Source of the DNA: Phycisphaerae bacterium
GTDB lineage: Bacteria > Planctomycetota > Phycisphaerae > Sedimentisphaerales > Anaerohalosphaeraceae
DNA: 64,000 nucleotides
Assembly: GCA_014859965.1 (NCBI GenBank)
Contig: JACZKQ010000038.1
Span: forward strand, 32,601 to 96,600
Reading direction: 5' to 3'
The notes under the pieces are model-generated. The model had not been told where the DNA came from and made no database searches. It saw nothing but the letters and a program-made list of their open reading frames with translations. Made by a program: the position numbers and the translations under genes. Below are positions 6,473-14,947 of this stretch, one piece after another; within the stretch, counting starts at the first letter, position 1; each line of letters opens with the position of its first letter.

Positions 6473-8725
6473 TTATGGGCAGTCGCCATCCACACGATTA
6501 CAGATAAGCCAGTTGCTGGCCATAATCGCCAAGTCCTCGATATTGACGATACAATCTTTGTTTATGTCGCCTGCAATCACATATTCGCAATCTGTGTCCT
6601 GCCCCGCGCCCCCGTCCGTTTCGTAATACAGGTAAGGTCCAATCTCCCAGCCCGAGCCATGAGCGTTCTGATTCCTGCCGTCGAAGTCCAACTGGTATGC
6701 CGTACCAAGATTCGTACCCGCGTTAACCAAAGGGCTTGCACCGTAGGTGTCGTAGACCGGCCGGTAGTCCGTGTACTCCGTATAGGTGCGGCTGAATGTG
6801 CCGTCCTCGTCATCCGTCCACAGGCCGGAGTCTCGAACCGTGTCGGCGAATATCTGATGCGACGTGACGACAAGCGAATCGCCGAATTTGGACCACTCAT
6901 CGCAGGCCCATCCCCATTCCTCAATGCTCAACTGGTCGACCGTATGCGACAGTATCGGGATCGCAAAGCCATTCTCCACGGCGATTACAGCCAGCCGTCG
7001 GGCTTTCTGGCGAACTCCATCTTCCGTTTCGGCGTCCAGATAATCCGCCACCGCCAGCGTGCCCGCGCGGTACAGGTCCACGTCGTTTCCATAGGGCAGT
7101 TTTATGGCTGTGGCGACACCCTCCGGATTCCCACGTCCCATGACATACCCGCTCAGCCGGATGGCCGCACTGACATCATCATCCATGCCGTTGTACGGGC
7201 AGGCCAGTGTCCGCACGGCATACACGGCACTGGTCTGCGGGTCTGTAATACCCCCAAGCGCATTCATCGTCGCGGCCCATGCTGTACGGGGGTCGAGCAA
7301 TTCGTCTTTGAACAACCCTGCATTATACGATGTCCGATCAAAGTCCAGATCGCACGGCACCGCCGTCGGCCCCGCGACAAGCAAGCTCGTAACAAGTGCC
7401 GAGTCGGACGTAGAGGTTGCTGTCTGCCCGTTTGTAGTGCTCTTTGCAAGCGTCCAGTTTGCCGGAGCCGCCGCGACGATTTCACCTATCGTGTCATAGC
7501 TGGCGTTCGTGGTGTCGATGTCGGCGTCGTCGTTGCCTTCGGTCGTCCGAAATTGCAACGCCCCACCCGCCGTCAGCTCCACTGTGGGATTTGTATCAGC
7601 CCCGGCATAGGTCACGGCGACAGCGTGATCGTGCGTCAGGTTCGTATGACTGCGCGTGTGCCATCCGATCTCCATTACGCCTCGCCGCAGCATCGCCCGC
7701 GGAATCACCGGATCAATCGTCCATGTAAAAAACGTCCCCTTCATCCCATAGTCGGCCAGCACTGCCTCCAGTAGCATGGCGTACGCCACATTCGAGCCGT
7801 CATCCACGCACGGCAGAATCCAGCCCCGCCGGGCGGGTTTGCGGTACACCGGCCATGCGTCCGTAACGATGTTTCCCGTATCCACGGCCTCTGTTCCACT
7901 GGTCGCCGAGTTCGTTTTCCAGGGGCCGGTGATGATATGGTTATTTTGCAGATTGAGAGTGCCGCCCGTCTGCGTCACCGTCACGGCGGCGACGTTCCTC
8001 GCCCCACCTTGCAGGACACAATTCGATGCCGTCACCGTGCCGGAATCGATACGCAAGGCCGCGTCGTGCGCCCCGACAATAGCGCAGTTGGCGTACACCG
8101 CCGTCCCCGTGCCCCCATAAAACACGATGCCGCTGCTGTGCGAAGTCTTTGCCGGGGCAAAGACGCAGTGGTCCCAGACCGTCGCCGCATCGCCCGCCTG
8201 CTGCACGGCGTATGTCGTGTTGCGATGCGAGAACACCCGGCAATGACGAAAAGTAATGCTGCCACCGAGGACGCGGATGACGTTGGAGGAATGGTCGGAC
8301 AGGCCAACGAAATCCACATCCTCCATCACCCACCCTGTAATGCTCGTCTCTCCGTGGAAGACACGCGTTGCCCCACCTTTCGTTAGCGTCATGCCCGCAA
8401 TCGTCACATCGTTCGCAACGCTTCCAGTAATGACTGCGCCGCTGGCGGGCGACAAAATGGTTTTGTCCCTGCCCGCTCCGGTTACAGTCAGTCCATCATG
8501 ATTGGCATGATTAATACTTATTCCACCGATATACATCCCCGCCCCAATATGCACCGTGTGCGGTCCCGTCGCCCCCGCCGCCGCCGTAACCGCCGTACTC
8601 GGCAGATTCGCCGCCTTCGCCCAGGTATCATAGGGCGAGATGTTTAACCCGCTCGGCGACACATAATAGGTCGCCGCATTCACACACGCGGCAAGGAGTA
8701 CAAATATCGGTGCAAAGCGTTTCAT
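6473..8725 (-). CDS. Secreted beta-helix / polysaccharide deacetylase-like protein with dockerin end (750 aa)
   Basis: Signal peptide at residues 1-18 (MKRFAPIFVLLAACVNA). Residues about 40-290 show the short repeated strands of a right-handed beta helix (pectate-lyase-like). From about 300 a NodB-like fold begins: the DDG metal/catalytic motif (CVDDGSN), then GMKGTFFTW, then EIGWHTRSHTNLTHDH with the two His expected for metal binding. The last 40 residues are a dockerin-type repeat, GDINKDCIVNIEDLAIMASN. The ATG at 8725 follows AAGGAGG. It may modify or bind the exported polysaccharide, attached through its dockerin-like end. The NodB-like part is longer and more divergent than usual, so activity is uncertain. 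Confidence 0.75.
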   Translation of the reverse strand: MKRFAPIFVLLAACVNAATYYVSPSGLNISPYDTWAKAANLPSTAVTAAAGATGPHTVHIGAGMYIGGISINHANHDGLTVTGAGRDKTILSPASGAVITGSVANDVTIAGMTLTKGGATRVFHGETSITGWVMEDVDFVGLSDHSSNVIRVLGGSITFRHCRVFSHRNTTYAVQQAGDAATVWDHCVFAPAKTSHSSGIVFYGGTGTAVYANCAIVGAHDAALRIDSGTVTASNCVLQGGARNVAAVTVTQTGGTLNLQNNHIITGPWKTNSATSGTEAVDTGNIVTDAWPVYRKPARRGWILPCVDDGSNVAYAMLLEAVLADYGMKGTFFTWTIDPVIPRAMLRRGVMEIGWHTRSHTNLTHDHAVAVTYAGADTNPTVELTAGGALQFRTTEGNDDADIDTTNASYDTIGEIVAAAPANWTLAKSTTNGQTATSTSDSALVTSLLVAGPTAVPCDLDFDRTSYNAGLFKDELLDPRTAWAATMNALGGITDPQTSAVYAVRTLACPYNGMDDDVSAAIRLSGYVMGRGNPEGVATAIKLPYGNDVDLYRAGTLAVADYLDAETEDGVRQKARRLAVIAVENGFAIPILSHTVDQLSIEEWGWACDEWSKFGDSLVVTSHQIFADTVRDSGLWTDDEDGTFSRTYTEYTDYRPVYDTYGASPLVNAGTNLGTAYQLDFDGRNQNAHGSGWEIGPYLYYETDGGAGQDTDCEYVIAGDINKDCIVNIEDLAIMASNWLICNRVDGDCP

Positions 8726-8937
8726 GTCATGTCCTCCTTATGCATTGTTTCGCCCGCTCCCGCCAGCAAAACCACACACACAGCCTTTAGCCATGGTGTT
8801 TACCTTTTGATTGCTACGCCATTCTGTACTGACAGGATCCCGGCGACAGAATCAGTGGACACGCAGAGAATAAGGCGATTAAGACACATAACTCAAAGAT
8901 AGTATGCAACAACTTTCATTAATCACGGCGACCATAC

Positions 8938-9750
8938 TTACGCTGGTTCTGTTTCCGCCCGTTCGGATACGGTATCGATTCTGCGGCTGAGGATGAAGGC
9001 TCTGATGCCGCGTTCTCTGACCGCCTCAATGGCAACCCGCGCGGCGAAGCCGGGAAGCTTGCACTGCCTTCGCCACCGCTTGGGCTCGCAGATGAGGCGG
9101 TAGAGAAACTCGGTTCCCGTGCGCTGAAAGAAGGCCGGGGCCCGCTTGACACGGCCCGTCAGCACATCGAAGCTGCCGCCGACGCCCATGCGGAACGGCA
9201 CCTCCAGGGCGTCGCTATGCTCTGTGAGCCATTGCTCCTGCCGGGGCGAGCCCATTGCCGCGAACAGCAGATCCGCCCCGGAGGCGTTGATCTGCCGAAC
9301 GACTTCGTCGGCGTCCTTGAAATAGCCGTCTTGCATGCCTGCGATGCGCAGGGCGGGATGCTTCTCGCGCAGGACCTCCGCCGCCCGTTCATTCACTTGG
9401 GGTTTGGCTCCCAGCAGAAAGACGCTCAGGCCCTCGCGCTCGGCGGTTTTGACCAGTTCATAAAACAGGCGAACGCCAGTGACCCGCGGGATTCGCCAGC
9501 CGGTGATCCATTGCACGGCGATCGCCGCCCCGATGCCGTCGCAGATATGCACGTGGGCATCGCGCACAATGGCCCCAAAGGCGGCATCGCCGCGCGCGAA
9601 ACGCACCTTCTCGGGATTAATCGCAATACAAAGTGTCTTGTTCTTCCGGCGTATCCTGTCCACGATATATTCCGTCGCGTGATCGTAGGAACAGAAACAC
9701 GTCACCGGTACGCCCAGAACACTGGTATGTCGAACGGTCGTGTTACTCAT
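8938..9750 (-). CDS. WecG/TagA/CpsF-family glycosyltransferase (270 aa)
   Basis: GT26 family, which adds a sugar (typically ManNAcA or ManNAc) to a lipid-linked precursor at the cytoplasmic membrane. The family pattern is clear: N-terminal INPEKVRFARGD (44-55), the ICDGIGAAIA block near 69-78, RVTGVRLFYEL, FLLGAKP, and late SPRQEQW followed by GVGGSFDVLTGRVKRAP. Residue count is normal. The start has only a weak ribosome site. It sits in the polysaccharide locus with the other transferases, consistent with repeat-unit assembly. Confidence 0.9.
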   Translation of the reverse strand: MSNTTVRHTSVLGVPVTCFCSYDHATEYIVDRIRRKNKTLCIAINPEKVRFARGDAAFGAIVRDAHVHICDGIGAAIAVQWITGWRIPRVTGVRLFYELVKTAEREGLSVFLLGAKPQVNERAAEVLREKHPALRIAGMQDGYFKDADEVVRQINASGADLLFAAMGSPRQEQWLTEHSDALEVPFRMGVGGSFDVLTGRVKRAPAFFQRTGTEFLYRLICEPKRWRRQCKLPGFAARVAIEAVRERGIRAFILSRRIDTVSERAETEPA

Positions 9751-9885
9751 GGCTAATCGGTATCCTCACGAGTCAGCAGGTATTCCGTCAATGCATGGAA
9801 CGTCCACAACTGCGACCACCGCAACAAAAGAACAAGATTATTCAGACCAACTCGCACAATGAGGTACTGCTCTGAATGGAGGCTA

Positions 9886-11034
9886 CTAGAGATTTGAAAA
9901 CCACTCCTGCGGACACTCCTCCCCAAATAGAACGTTGCGGTGGATTGCTCTTAGCCTGTCTGCCACTCGTAAAGGGGCGAAATACTTCAAGGCCAATGCC
10001 CTGTTCTCTCTAGCAAGCTTAGATCTCAAGTCAGCGTTCTCAATCACTTTGGCCATAAGGTCAGCAAAATCAGCAGGATTGCGGCTTTCTGTCATAAATC
10101 CAACTTGGCCTATGGCGAATAAGTCGGGAATCGCGCCAACTGAGCGGGTGACCAAGGGGAGACCATATGCCATGGCATCAAGAACAGCGTTCGGCATGCC
10201 TTCTCCCCAGGAAGAGGGAAATAGAAATATATCAGATTGCTCATATACGCATCGCTTTGCCTGGCCCACAAGCCAGCCTGTAAAACTTATATTGGTTATC
10301 TGCTGCTTGGCGACATATTGCTTAACGTTCTCCACTTCGGCACCGGTGCCCGCAATTGTCAGCATCACGGATGGGTGTTTTTGCTTGAGCTTTCTGAAGG
10401 CATTGATAGCCTCGTAAACACCTTTTTCTTTCTCGATACGGGACAGAAACAAGATGCGGCAACATGCTGATACAGCATCGGCGCTCGTTGCAGCAAATTT
10501 GGGTGCATAGCTAAATGCTTCCTCCGAAAGAACTGTAGTCTCTACGTATATTGGTTTCTTGCAACCGATTCGTTCCAAAGCTCGTTTGAATTCTACACCT
10601 TGCACGATGATTGCATCAGCACGGAAATATATCTGCCGAAGTAACCAGCGGACACATCGCCTCTTGATTGCATCCCATCTCCAACCTCGGATGTAAACAA
10701 GAGTCTTTTTTTTGTGGCCCTTTGCCATTAGAATAAAGGCGGCTTCGCGTATAATGGCATAGCGGCCGAATGTGGGATTTACCAGAACAGCGTCGTACTG
10801 CCCACCCCTAAGTCTCTTGAAAAACGTCCAGCAATCGTGCAGAAATCCGAATGGCTTCTGGACCAGTCGTTCATCAACAGCTCTCGCCCCAACTGCGAGA
10901 TAGTCCATATCACTCTTGAGATAGCTGTAAAGTGTAGAGTAGTAGCTCGCTACGCCACCAGGCTGCGACAAGTGGGGTACCGTCGCCAATATCCTCATAT
11001 CTCTGCCAGTCATAGAGGCACCATCCACTCGCAT
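9886..11034 (-). CDS. GT4-type glycosyltransferase (382 aa)
   Basis: GT-B fold. The N-terminal part has the acceptor-binding start RILATVPHLSQPGGVASYY. The C-terminal Rossmann half shows LFLSRIEKEKGVYEAINAF (donor domain beginning near 195), then TIAGTGAE, and the EX7E-like region FPSSWGEGMPNAVLDAMA typical of GT4. It probably adds a sugar to the lipid-linked repeat unit. The first ATG is at 11034; an internal ATG at 10998 (directly before RILATV) fits homologues better but has no strong ribosome site. Base composition is more AT-rich than the flanking housekeeping-type genes. Confidence 0.85.
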   Translation of the reverse strand: MRVDGASMTGRDMRILATVPHLSQPGGVASYYSTLYSYLKSDMDYLAVGARAVDERLVQKPFGFLHDCWTFFKRLRGGQYDAVLVNPTFGRYAIIREAAFILMAKGHKKKTLVYIRGWRWDAIKRRCVRWLLRQIYFRADAIIVQGVEFKRALERIGCKKPIYVETTVLSEEAFSYAPKFAATSADAVSACCRILFLSRIEKEKGVYEAINAFRKLKQKHPSVMLTIAGTGAEVENVKQYVAKQQITNISFTGWLVGQAKRCVYEQSDIFLFPSSWGEGMPNAVLDAMAYGLPLVTRSVGAIPDLFAIGQVGFMTESRNPADFADLMAKVIENADLRSKLARENRALALKYFAPLRVADRLRAIHRNVLFGEECPQEWFSNL

Positions 11035-11159
11035 GTTTCACAAAGGCAACAGCAGCAGTTCATACCCGTGCCTTAAGTAAGTAACTTCGCACTTGGAGCA
11101 CGATATCCCCGGTTCCGAGGGCGATCCTCACAGTTGGGCTGCGCATACGGCACGACGGA

Positions 11160-12440
11160 CTAAGGAGCCTTCGCCTTCAACGCTCTGAGCTGCGCATTGG
11201 AAGCCCCCATGAGCAACATCCAAGTTCCCAGCGACGACATTATGTAATACTGTCCAGAGAGTGAGATTATTAAACCCGCGCCAAGAAGTGACATCAGGAG
11301 TACCCGCAAATTACGTAAACGCCTTACGTCGCCGCAAACGGGCTTTTTCGTAATAACGCGCATATGGTACAGAGGCATCACATAGGCGATGACCAACCCC
11401 AATAGCCCAAACAGACCCGCACCATGCAAAAGAGTCCCCCAATCAGTATGCAGGTTAGTTTGTCGTGCTAGCCAATCCGCTGGCGCTCTGTCTGCAGCTC
11501 CAGCAAAGTAGTTTTCTGAATTGAACAATTCTGTTCCGAGTAATAACTGCCGCCAGCCTTTTGCTTCAATTTCTTTGGCTATCGTTGCGAACTCTAATAC
11601 ACGCCCCTGTTCTCCCATAGAATAACGTGATCGCTTTTCTCGTACCAAGCCTATTTGTTCCTCGAACACAGAAAATATAATTGCGGACAGGCCGACAGTG
11701 ACTAGCAACAGCACACACAGATGGCTAAGTTTATCCCGACGGTGAATAATAGCGAGTAGAACTCCAAAGGCGAAAGCAACTATTGCTCCCCTCCGGTAGA
11801 CAAGTAGAACCATAATCCCGCCAAGGACAATCACAGTCCAATACGCTATTGTATTCAGGCGAGATTCACGTTCCGACGCAAACATGAGGAAAATAGCGCA
11901 ATACGAAACCAGATATGTGATTTGAACATTTGAGCCACCCAAGAATATTGTACTCTCTACATATGGACAGCGGCCCACTCTGAGTATTTGTGCTGCAGCG
12001 AACTGCGCAAGTATCATAAATAGTGAAAAAAATGCACACGTCTGCAACTTACGGAATAATTTCGCATCTTGGAAGAGAGAATACCCAACTGGATACATAG
12101 CGAGAGACACGATGAATCGAAGGTACACGCTCAACGACTCATGAGGGTGAGATGAACTAATGACACCAATTAGAAGGTACAAGGCATAAGTAACGAAAAA
12201 AAGGGACATACCCCTTCCAAGTCTCAGCCCATCGCCCAGGAAACAAACGGCAACGAGTGAGGCAAGCAAGAACCTCAAATGTCCAAAGTGAATGCCACCC
12301 TCGGGAAAATAGCCGATGGTAATATCCGATACTGTACTAACCAGCGGAAGCAGGAGTATGACCCAGCGAAAGGAGTTAGCCTTGTGGCCAACAACGACGC
12401 TCCGGAAAGCCGACCTAGATGTAATGAACATTTGCGGCAT
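11160..12440 (-). CDS. Polysaccharide polymerase / O-antigen ligase-like membrane protein (426 aa)
   Basis: About ten to twelve hydrophobic segments with one larger periplasmic loop (about residues 265-345), the usual outline of Wzy polymerases and WaaL-like ligases; these families share little sequence. A GRVLEF.TI..EI segment precedes the loop. The start is placed at the ATG at 12440, five bases after the stop of the pyruvyl transferase. A longer reading from 12506 would overlap that gene by 62 bases and lacks a ribosome site. The gene is AT-rich relative to the rest of the window. Polymerase versus ligase cannot be told from sequence alone. Confidence 0.7.
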   Translation of the reverse strand: MPQMFITSRSAFRSVVVGHKANSFRWVILLLPLVSTVSDITIGYFPEGGIHFGHLRFLLASLVAVCFLGDGLRLGRGMSLFFVTYALYLLIGVISSSHPHESLSVYLRFIVSLAMYPVGYSLFQDAKLFRKLQTCAFFSLFMILAQFAAAQILRVGRCPYVESTIFLGGSNVQITYLVSYCAIFLMFASERESRLNTIAYWTVIVLGGIMVLLVYRRGAIVAFAFGVLLAIIHRRDKLSHLCVLLLVTVGLSAIIFSVFEEQIGLVREKRSRYSMGEQGRVLEFATIAKEIEAKGWRQLLLGTELFNSENYFAGAADRAPADWLARQTNLHTDWGTLLHGAGLFGLLGLVIAYVMPLYHMRVITKKPVCGDVRRLRNLRVLLMSLLGAGLIISLSGQYYIMSSLGTWMLLMGASNAQLRALKAKAP

Positions 12441-12444
12441 TACT

Positions 12445-13485
12445 TTAAGCTTCCAAGAGAAACTTATGTAAAAGAGTCTTGTTAAGTAACGAGAGGTCTT
12501 TGACATCTCTGGGAATTGTGAAGCACTTCGAGTTCAGAATATCTTCAAGCAGGGAAGGCAGCATGTCTACGGACAGACGATCTAACGGGACACAGAATGG
12601 CGATCGTGTTTGAGAATAGAACCGTTGGGTCTTGCTGTGAAACGGCAGCCCCATGACTCTCTTTCCGAGACTCATCGCTACGATTCCAACGTGCAGCTTT
12701 GTCGTCACAATCACGTCCAAATCGAATATTGACTGAATAAGTTGCTCAACACTGGTATACTTTACCACTGTGCCTCTGGAAGACACCGGGTGACTGTATG
12801 TCTGATGACGCTCATCCAATAGAAAGAAAACTTCTATGTCTCTCGTGTCACAAAACCCAAGTATTGCATCTATCACGTGACAACTTTTTTCTTTAAAGGA
12901 TTGCGGCACATGCACATGAAGGCCTAATCTAGTTTTGCGGGGAGAATCAGTGCTGCCACAGCGCACTGTTGGTAACAATTCGCTTACCGTTGCAAGGCTA
13001 AGCGCTGCATCTGCTACAAGATTGACTCCGCAGTCTCCTGCAATGGCATGCACATGCTCAAGGGATTCCACATCCCTTACGCAGAACACCTTGGATTTCC
13101 TCGCCAGTTCTTTAACGAACCATCTATATGGTGAACTCGACACAGGCCCTACCCCAACGCCAAATACACCTATCGGCTTTGACATAATCTGAGAGACTAG
13201 GAAGCCAGGGACATGTCTGCAGAAATTCCTCAGCGACCAACTGAATTGTGAAGTGGGTGGCTCTCCCAAGTATCCCCCTCCAACAAAAACTACCTTGTCC
13301 ACTAAAGGCAAGTACCGCATACCATATTGATCGGCTTCAAGCGATTTGCGAAATGCGCCTGCAGCAAAGGGAATAATTGCTGTAGCAGTGGGAACGACTT
13401 CCTTGATCCATGACAAAAACAACTTAAAGAGCAGGACGTCACCAAAATTGTCGCTGTAGCTCGAACCAAGGAACGCCACCTTCAT
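12445..13485 (-). CDS. Polysaccharide pyruvyl transferase family protein (346 aa)
   Basis: CsaB/WcaK/EpsI-type fold. Signs are the N-terminal SYSDNFGDVLLFKLFLSW (glycine-rich loop with the family's N.GD), VVFVGGGYLGEP (85-96), GVGVGPVSS, the VRDVES segment, and the late TTKLHVGIVAMSLGKRVMGL that corresponds to the conserved R/K-H.....A...G.P. Members transfer pyruvate from PEP to sugars, making the polymer acidic. It overlaps the flippase gene by four bases (ATGA), so translation is likely coupled. AT-rich like its neighbours. Confidence 0.85.
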   Translation of the reverse strand: MKVAFLGSSYSDNFGDVLLFKLFLSWIKEVVPTATAIIPFAAGAFRKSLEADQYGMRYLPLVDKVVFVGGGYLGEPPTSQFSWSLRNFCRHVPGFLVSQIMSKPIGVFGVGVGPVSSSPYRWFVKELARKSKVFCVRDVESLEHVHAIAGDCGVNLVADAALSLATVSELLPTVRCGSTDSPRKTRLGLHVHVPQSFKEKSCHVIDAILGFCDTRDIEVFFLLDERHQTYSHPVSSRGTVVKYTSVEQLIQSIFDLDVIVTTKLHVGIVAMSLGKRVMGLPFHSKTQRFYSQTRSPFCVPLDRLSVDMLPSLLEDILNSKCFTIPRDVKDLSLLNKTLLHKFLLEA

Positions 13486-14876
13486 GTTTTGTTTCCCTTT
13501 CCTAACGTGACCAGCTCAATTTCAGGCATGCTGCTCGTCTTTAGGTGAGCTACCCTGCTGATAGCCGCTATCCAATAAAGCACCATCGCTAATATGTGGG
13601 ACCCAACCAATGCAAGTGCAGCACCCATCGCGTGATAAGATGGAATCAATTTGACATAAAGGCCGATGCCGACGACACTGCCTGCCAAAACACAGGCCAA
13701 GTAGACCTTCTCCATTCTCACAACGATAACATACTGTGACGCCACCACGCCGACCGCGAAAAGCAATAGATAAACTCCAAAAACACGCAACAAATTGGCT
13801 GAGCCAGCATATTCCGAGGTGAAACAGATCCTTAGTATGACATCGGGGACCAGCCAGAGCATTAGACAGATCGGCAGAACGGTGCCCACCATCACTGCGC
13901 AGTACTTGAATAGAAACCATTTCTGTTGAGCGTGATATATGGATTCTCTTGTTACTCTGGCCATGGCAGGCTTGCCAATCCGGGCGATCTGCATCAGTAG
14001 CAGCATAACTGCTCCCACTATCTGCCACCCGGCAGCATATCCACCCAATTCACGTGGACCACAGTATTTCTTAAGAAAGATCTGGCTTAGGGTACCGAAA
14101 GATAACAGCCCTACTGCAGCCAACCAGACCCAGAAATTGCTACCTAATAGATCTTTAGTAAGGCTCTCCCAAACGAGACTGTTCCAAGATAATGTGATCC
14201 GCCTCTGCGCCCATCGCTGCTGCAGGACGAGGTAGAGCACCTCAGTTGCCAGTAATGCGAAAGCGATCCATGCGAGGCTAAGGTATTTCGCCCCGGCAAG
14301 AACAACTGTCCAGATCAGCATAAAGTACAATCCTCTCTGGATCGCGTTATAGATCGCGTGGCGGGCCATGCAGTGCCAGGCGTCGTAAACCGGCTGCAGG
14401 TCGAGCGATTTGAGGGAATATGCTACGATAACGGCGATGACTGGCCACGGCAGATCGGCGGGCTGCCAGATGAGTTTCCAGGCAAACAGTACGGCCACGA
14501 CCAGGGTCAGCAGGATACCACGCAGGACCAGGCTCGCCACGACGAGTTCGGAGAACCGCTCGGGGTAATGGATCAGGTCGCGGACGAGGGTGCGGTCCAT
14601 TCCGTAACGGACAATGGTCTGGCCGTACATGCCAAAGGCGATACCATAGGCGAGCAGGCCGAATTGTTCTCTGCCAATCACATTGGCAATCTTCACCTGG
14701 GTGACAAAGAACAATCCTGCCGCGAGAAAGTTGAAAACGACCAGTGCAGAGAGATTCTGCAGGTTGCGTTTCTGCGAAAGCAGCAGGCTTTTGAATCGCG
14801 GCAGAAGCCCTCGAACCGGTTCAGCAGCAAGGTCTCTGGCATTCAGCGGAATCATTTGATCGGTGTCGGCAGGCAT
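13482..14876 (-). CDS. Wzx-type polysaccharide flippase, MATE/MOP superfamily (464 aa)
   Basis: Twelve or more predicted membrane helices spread evenly over the length. The N-terminal helix pair with FNFLAAGLFFVTQVKIANVI and the GREQFG turn after it are typical of polysaccharide transporters (RfbX/Wzx). It would flip undecaprenyl-linked repeat units to the periplasmic side. No soluble domain. It ends with an ATGA overlap on the pyruvyl transferase. A 71-base gap follows the stop of the WecA-like gene upstream. Confidence 0.85.
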   Translation of the reverse strand: MPADTDQMIPLNARDLAAEPVRGLLPRFKSLLLSQKRNLQNLSALVVFNFLAAGLFFVTQVKIANVIGREQFGLLAYGIAFGMYGQTIVRYGMDRTLVRDLIHYPERFSELVVASLVLRGILLTLVVAVLFAWKLIWQPADLPWPVIAVIVAYSLKSLDLQPVYDAWHCMARHAIYNAIQRGLYFMLIWTVVLAGAKYLSLAWIAFALLATEVLYLVLQQRWAQRRITLSWNSLVWESLTKDLLGSNFWVWLAAVGLLSFGTLSQIFLKKYCGPRELGGYAAGWQIVGAVMLLLMQIARIGKPAMARVTRESIYHAQQKWFLFKYCAVMVGTVLPICLMLWLVPDVILRICFTSEYAGSANLLRVFGVYLLLFAVGVVASQYVIVVRMEKVYLACVLAGSVVGIGLYVKLIPSYHAMGAALALVGSHILAMVLYWIAAISRVAHLKTSSMPEIELVTLGKGNKT

Positions 14877-14947
14877 AGTCTGTGGTTACGACTCCGGATT
14901 GCAGGGCAGCTCCGGCAATTCGCCCCTGGTATGGTCATTGCTAAAAA

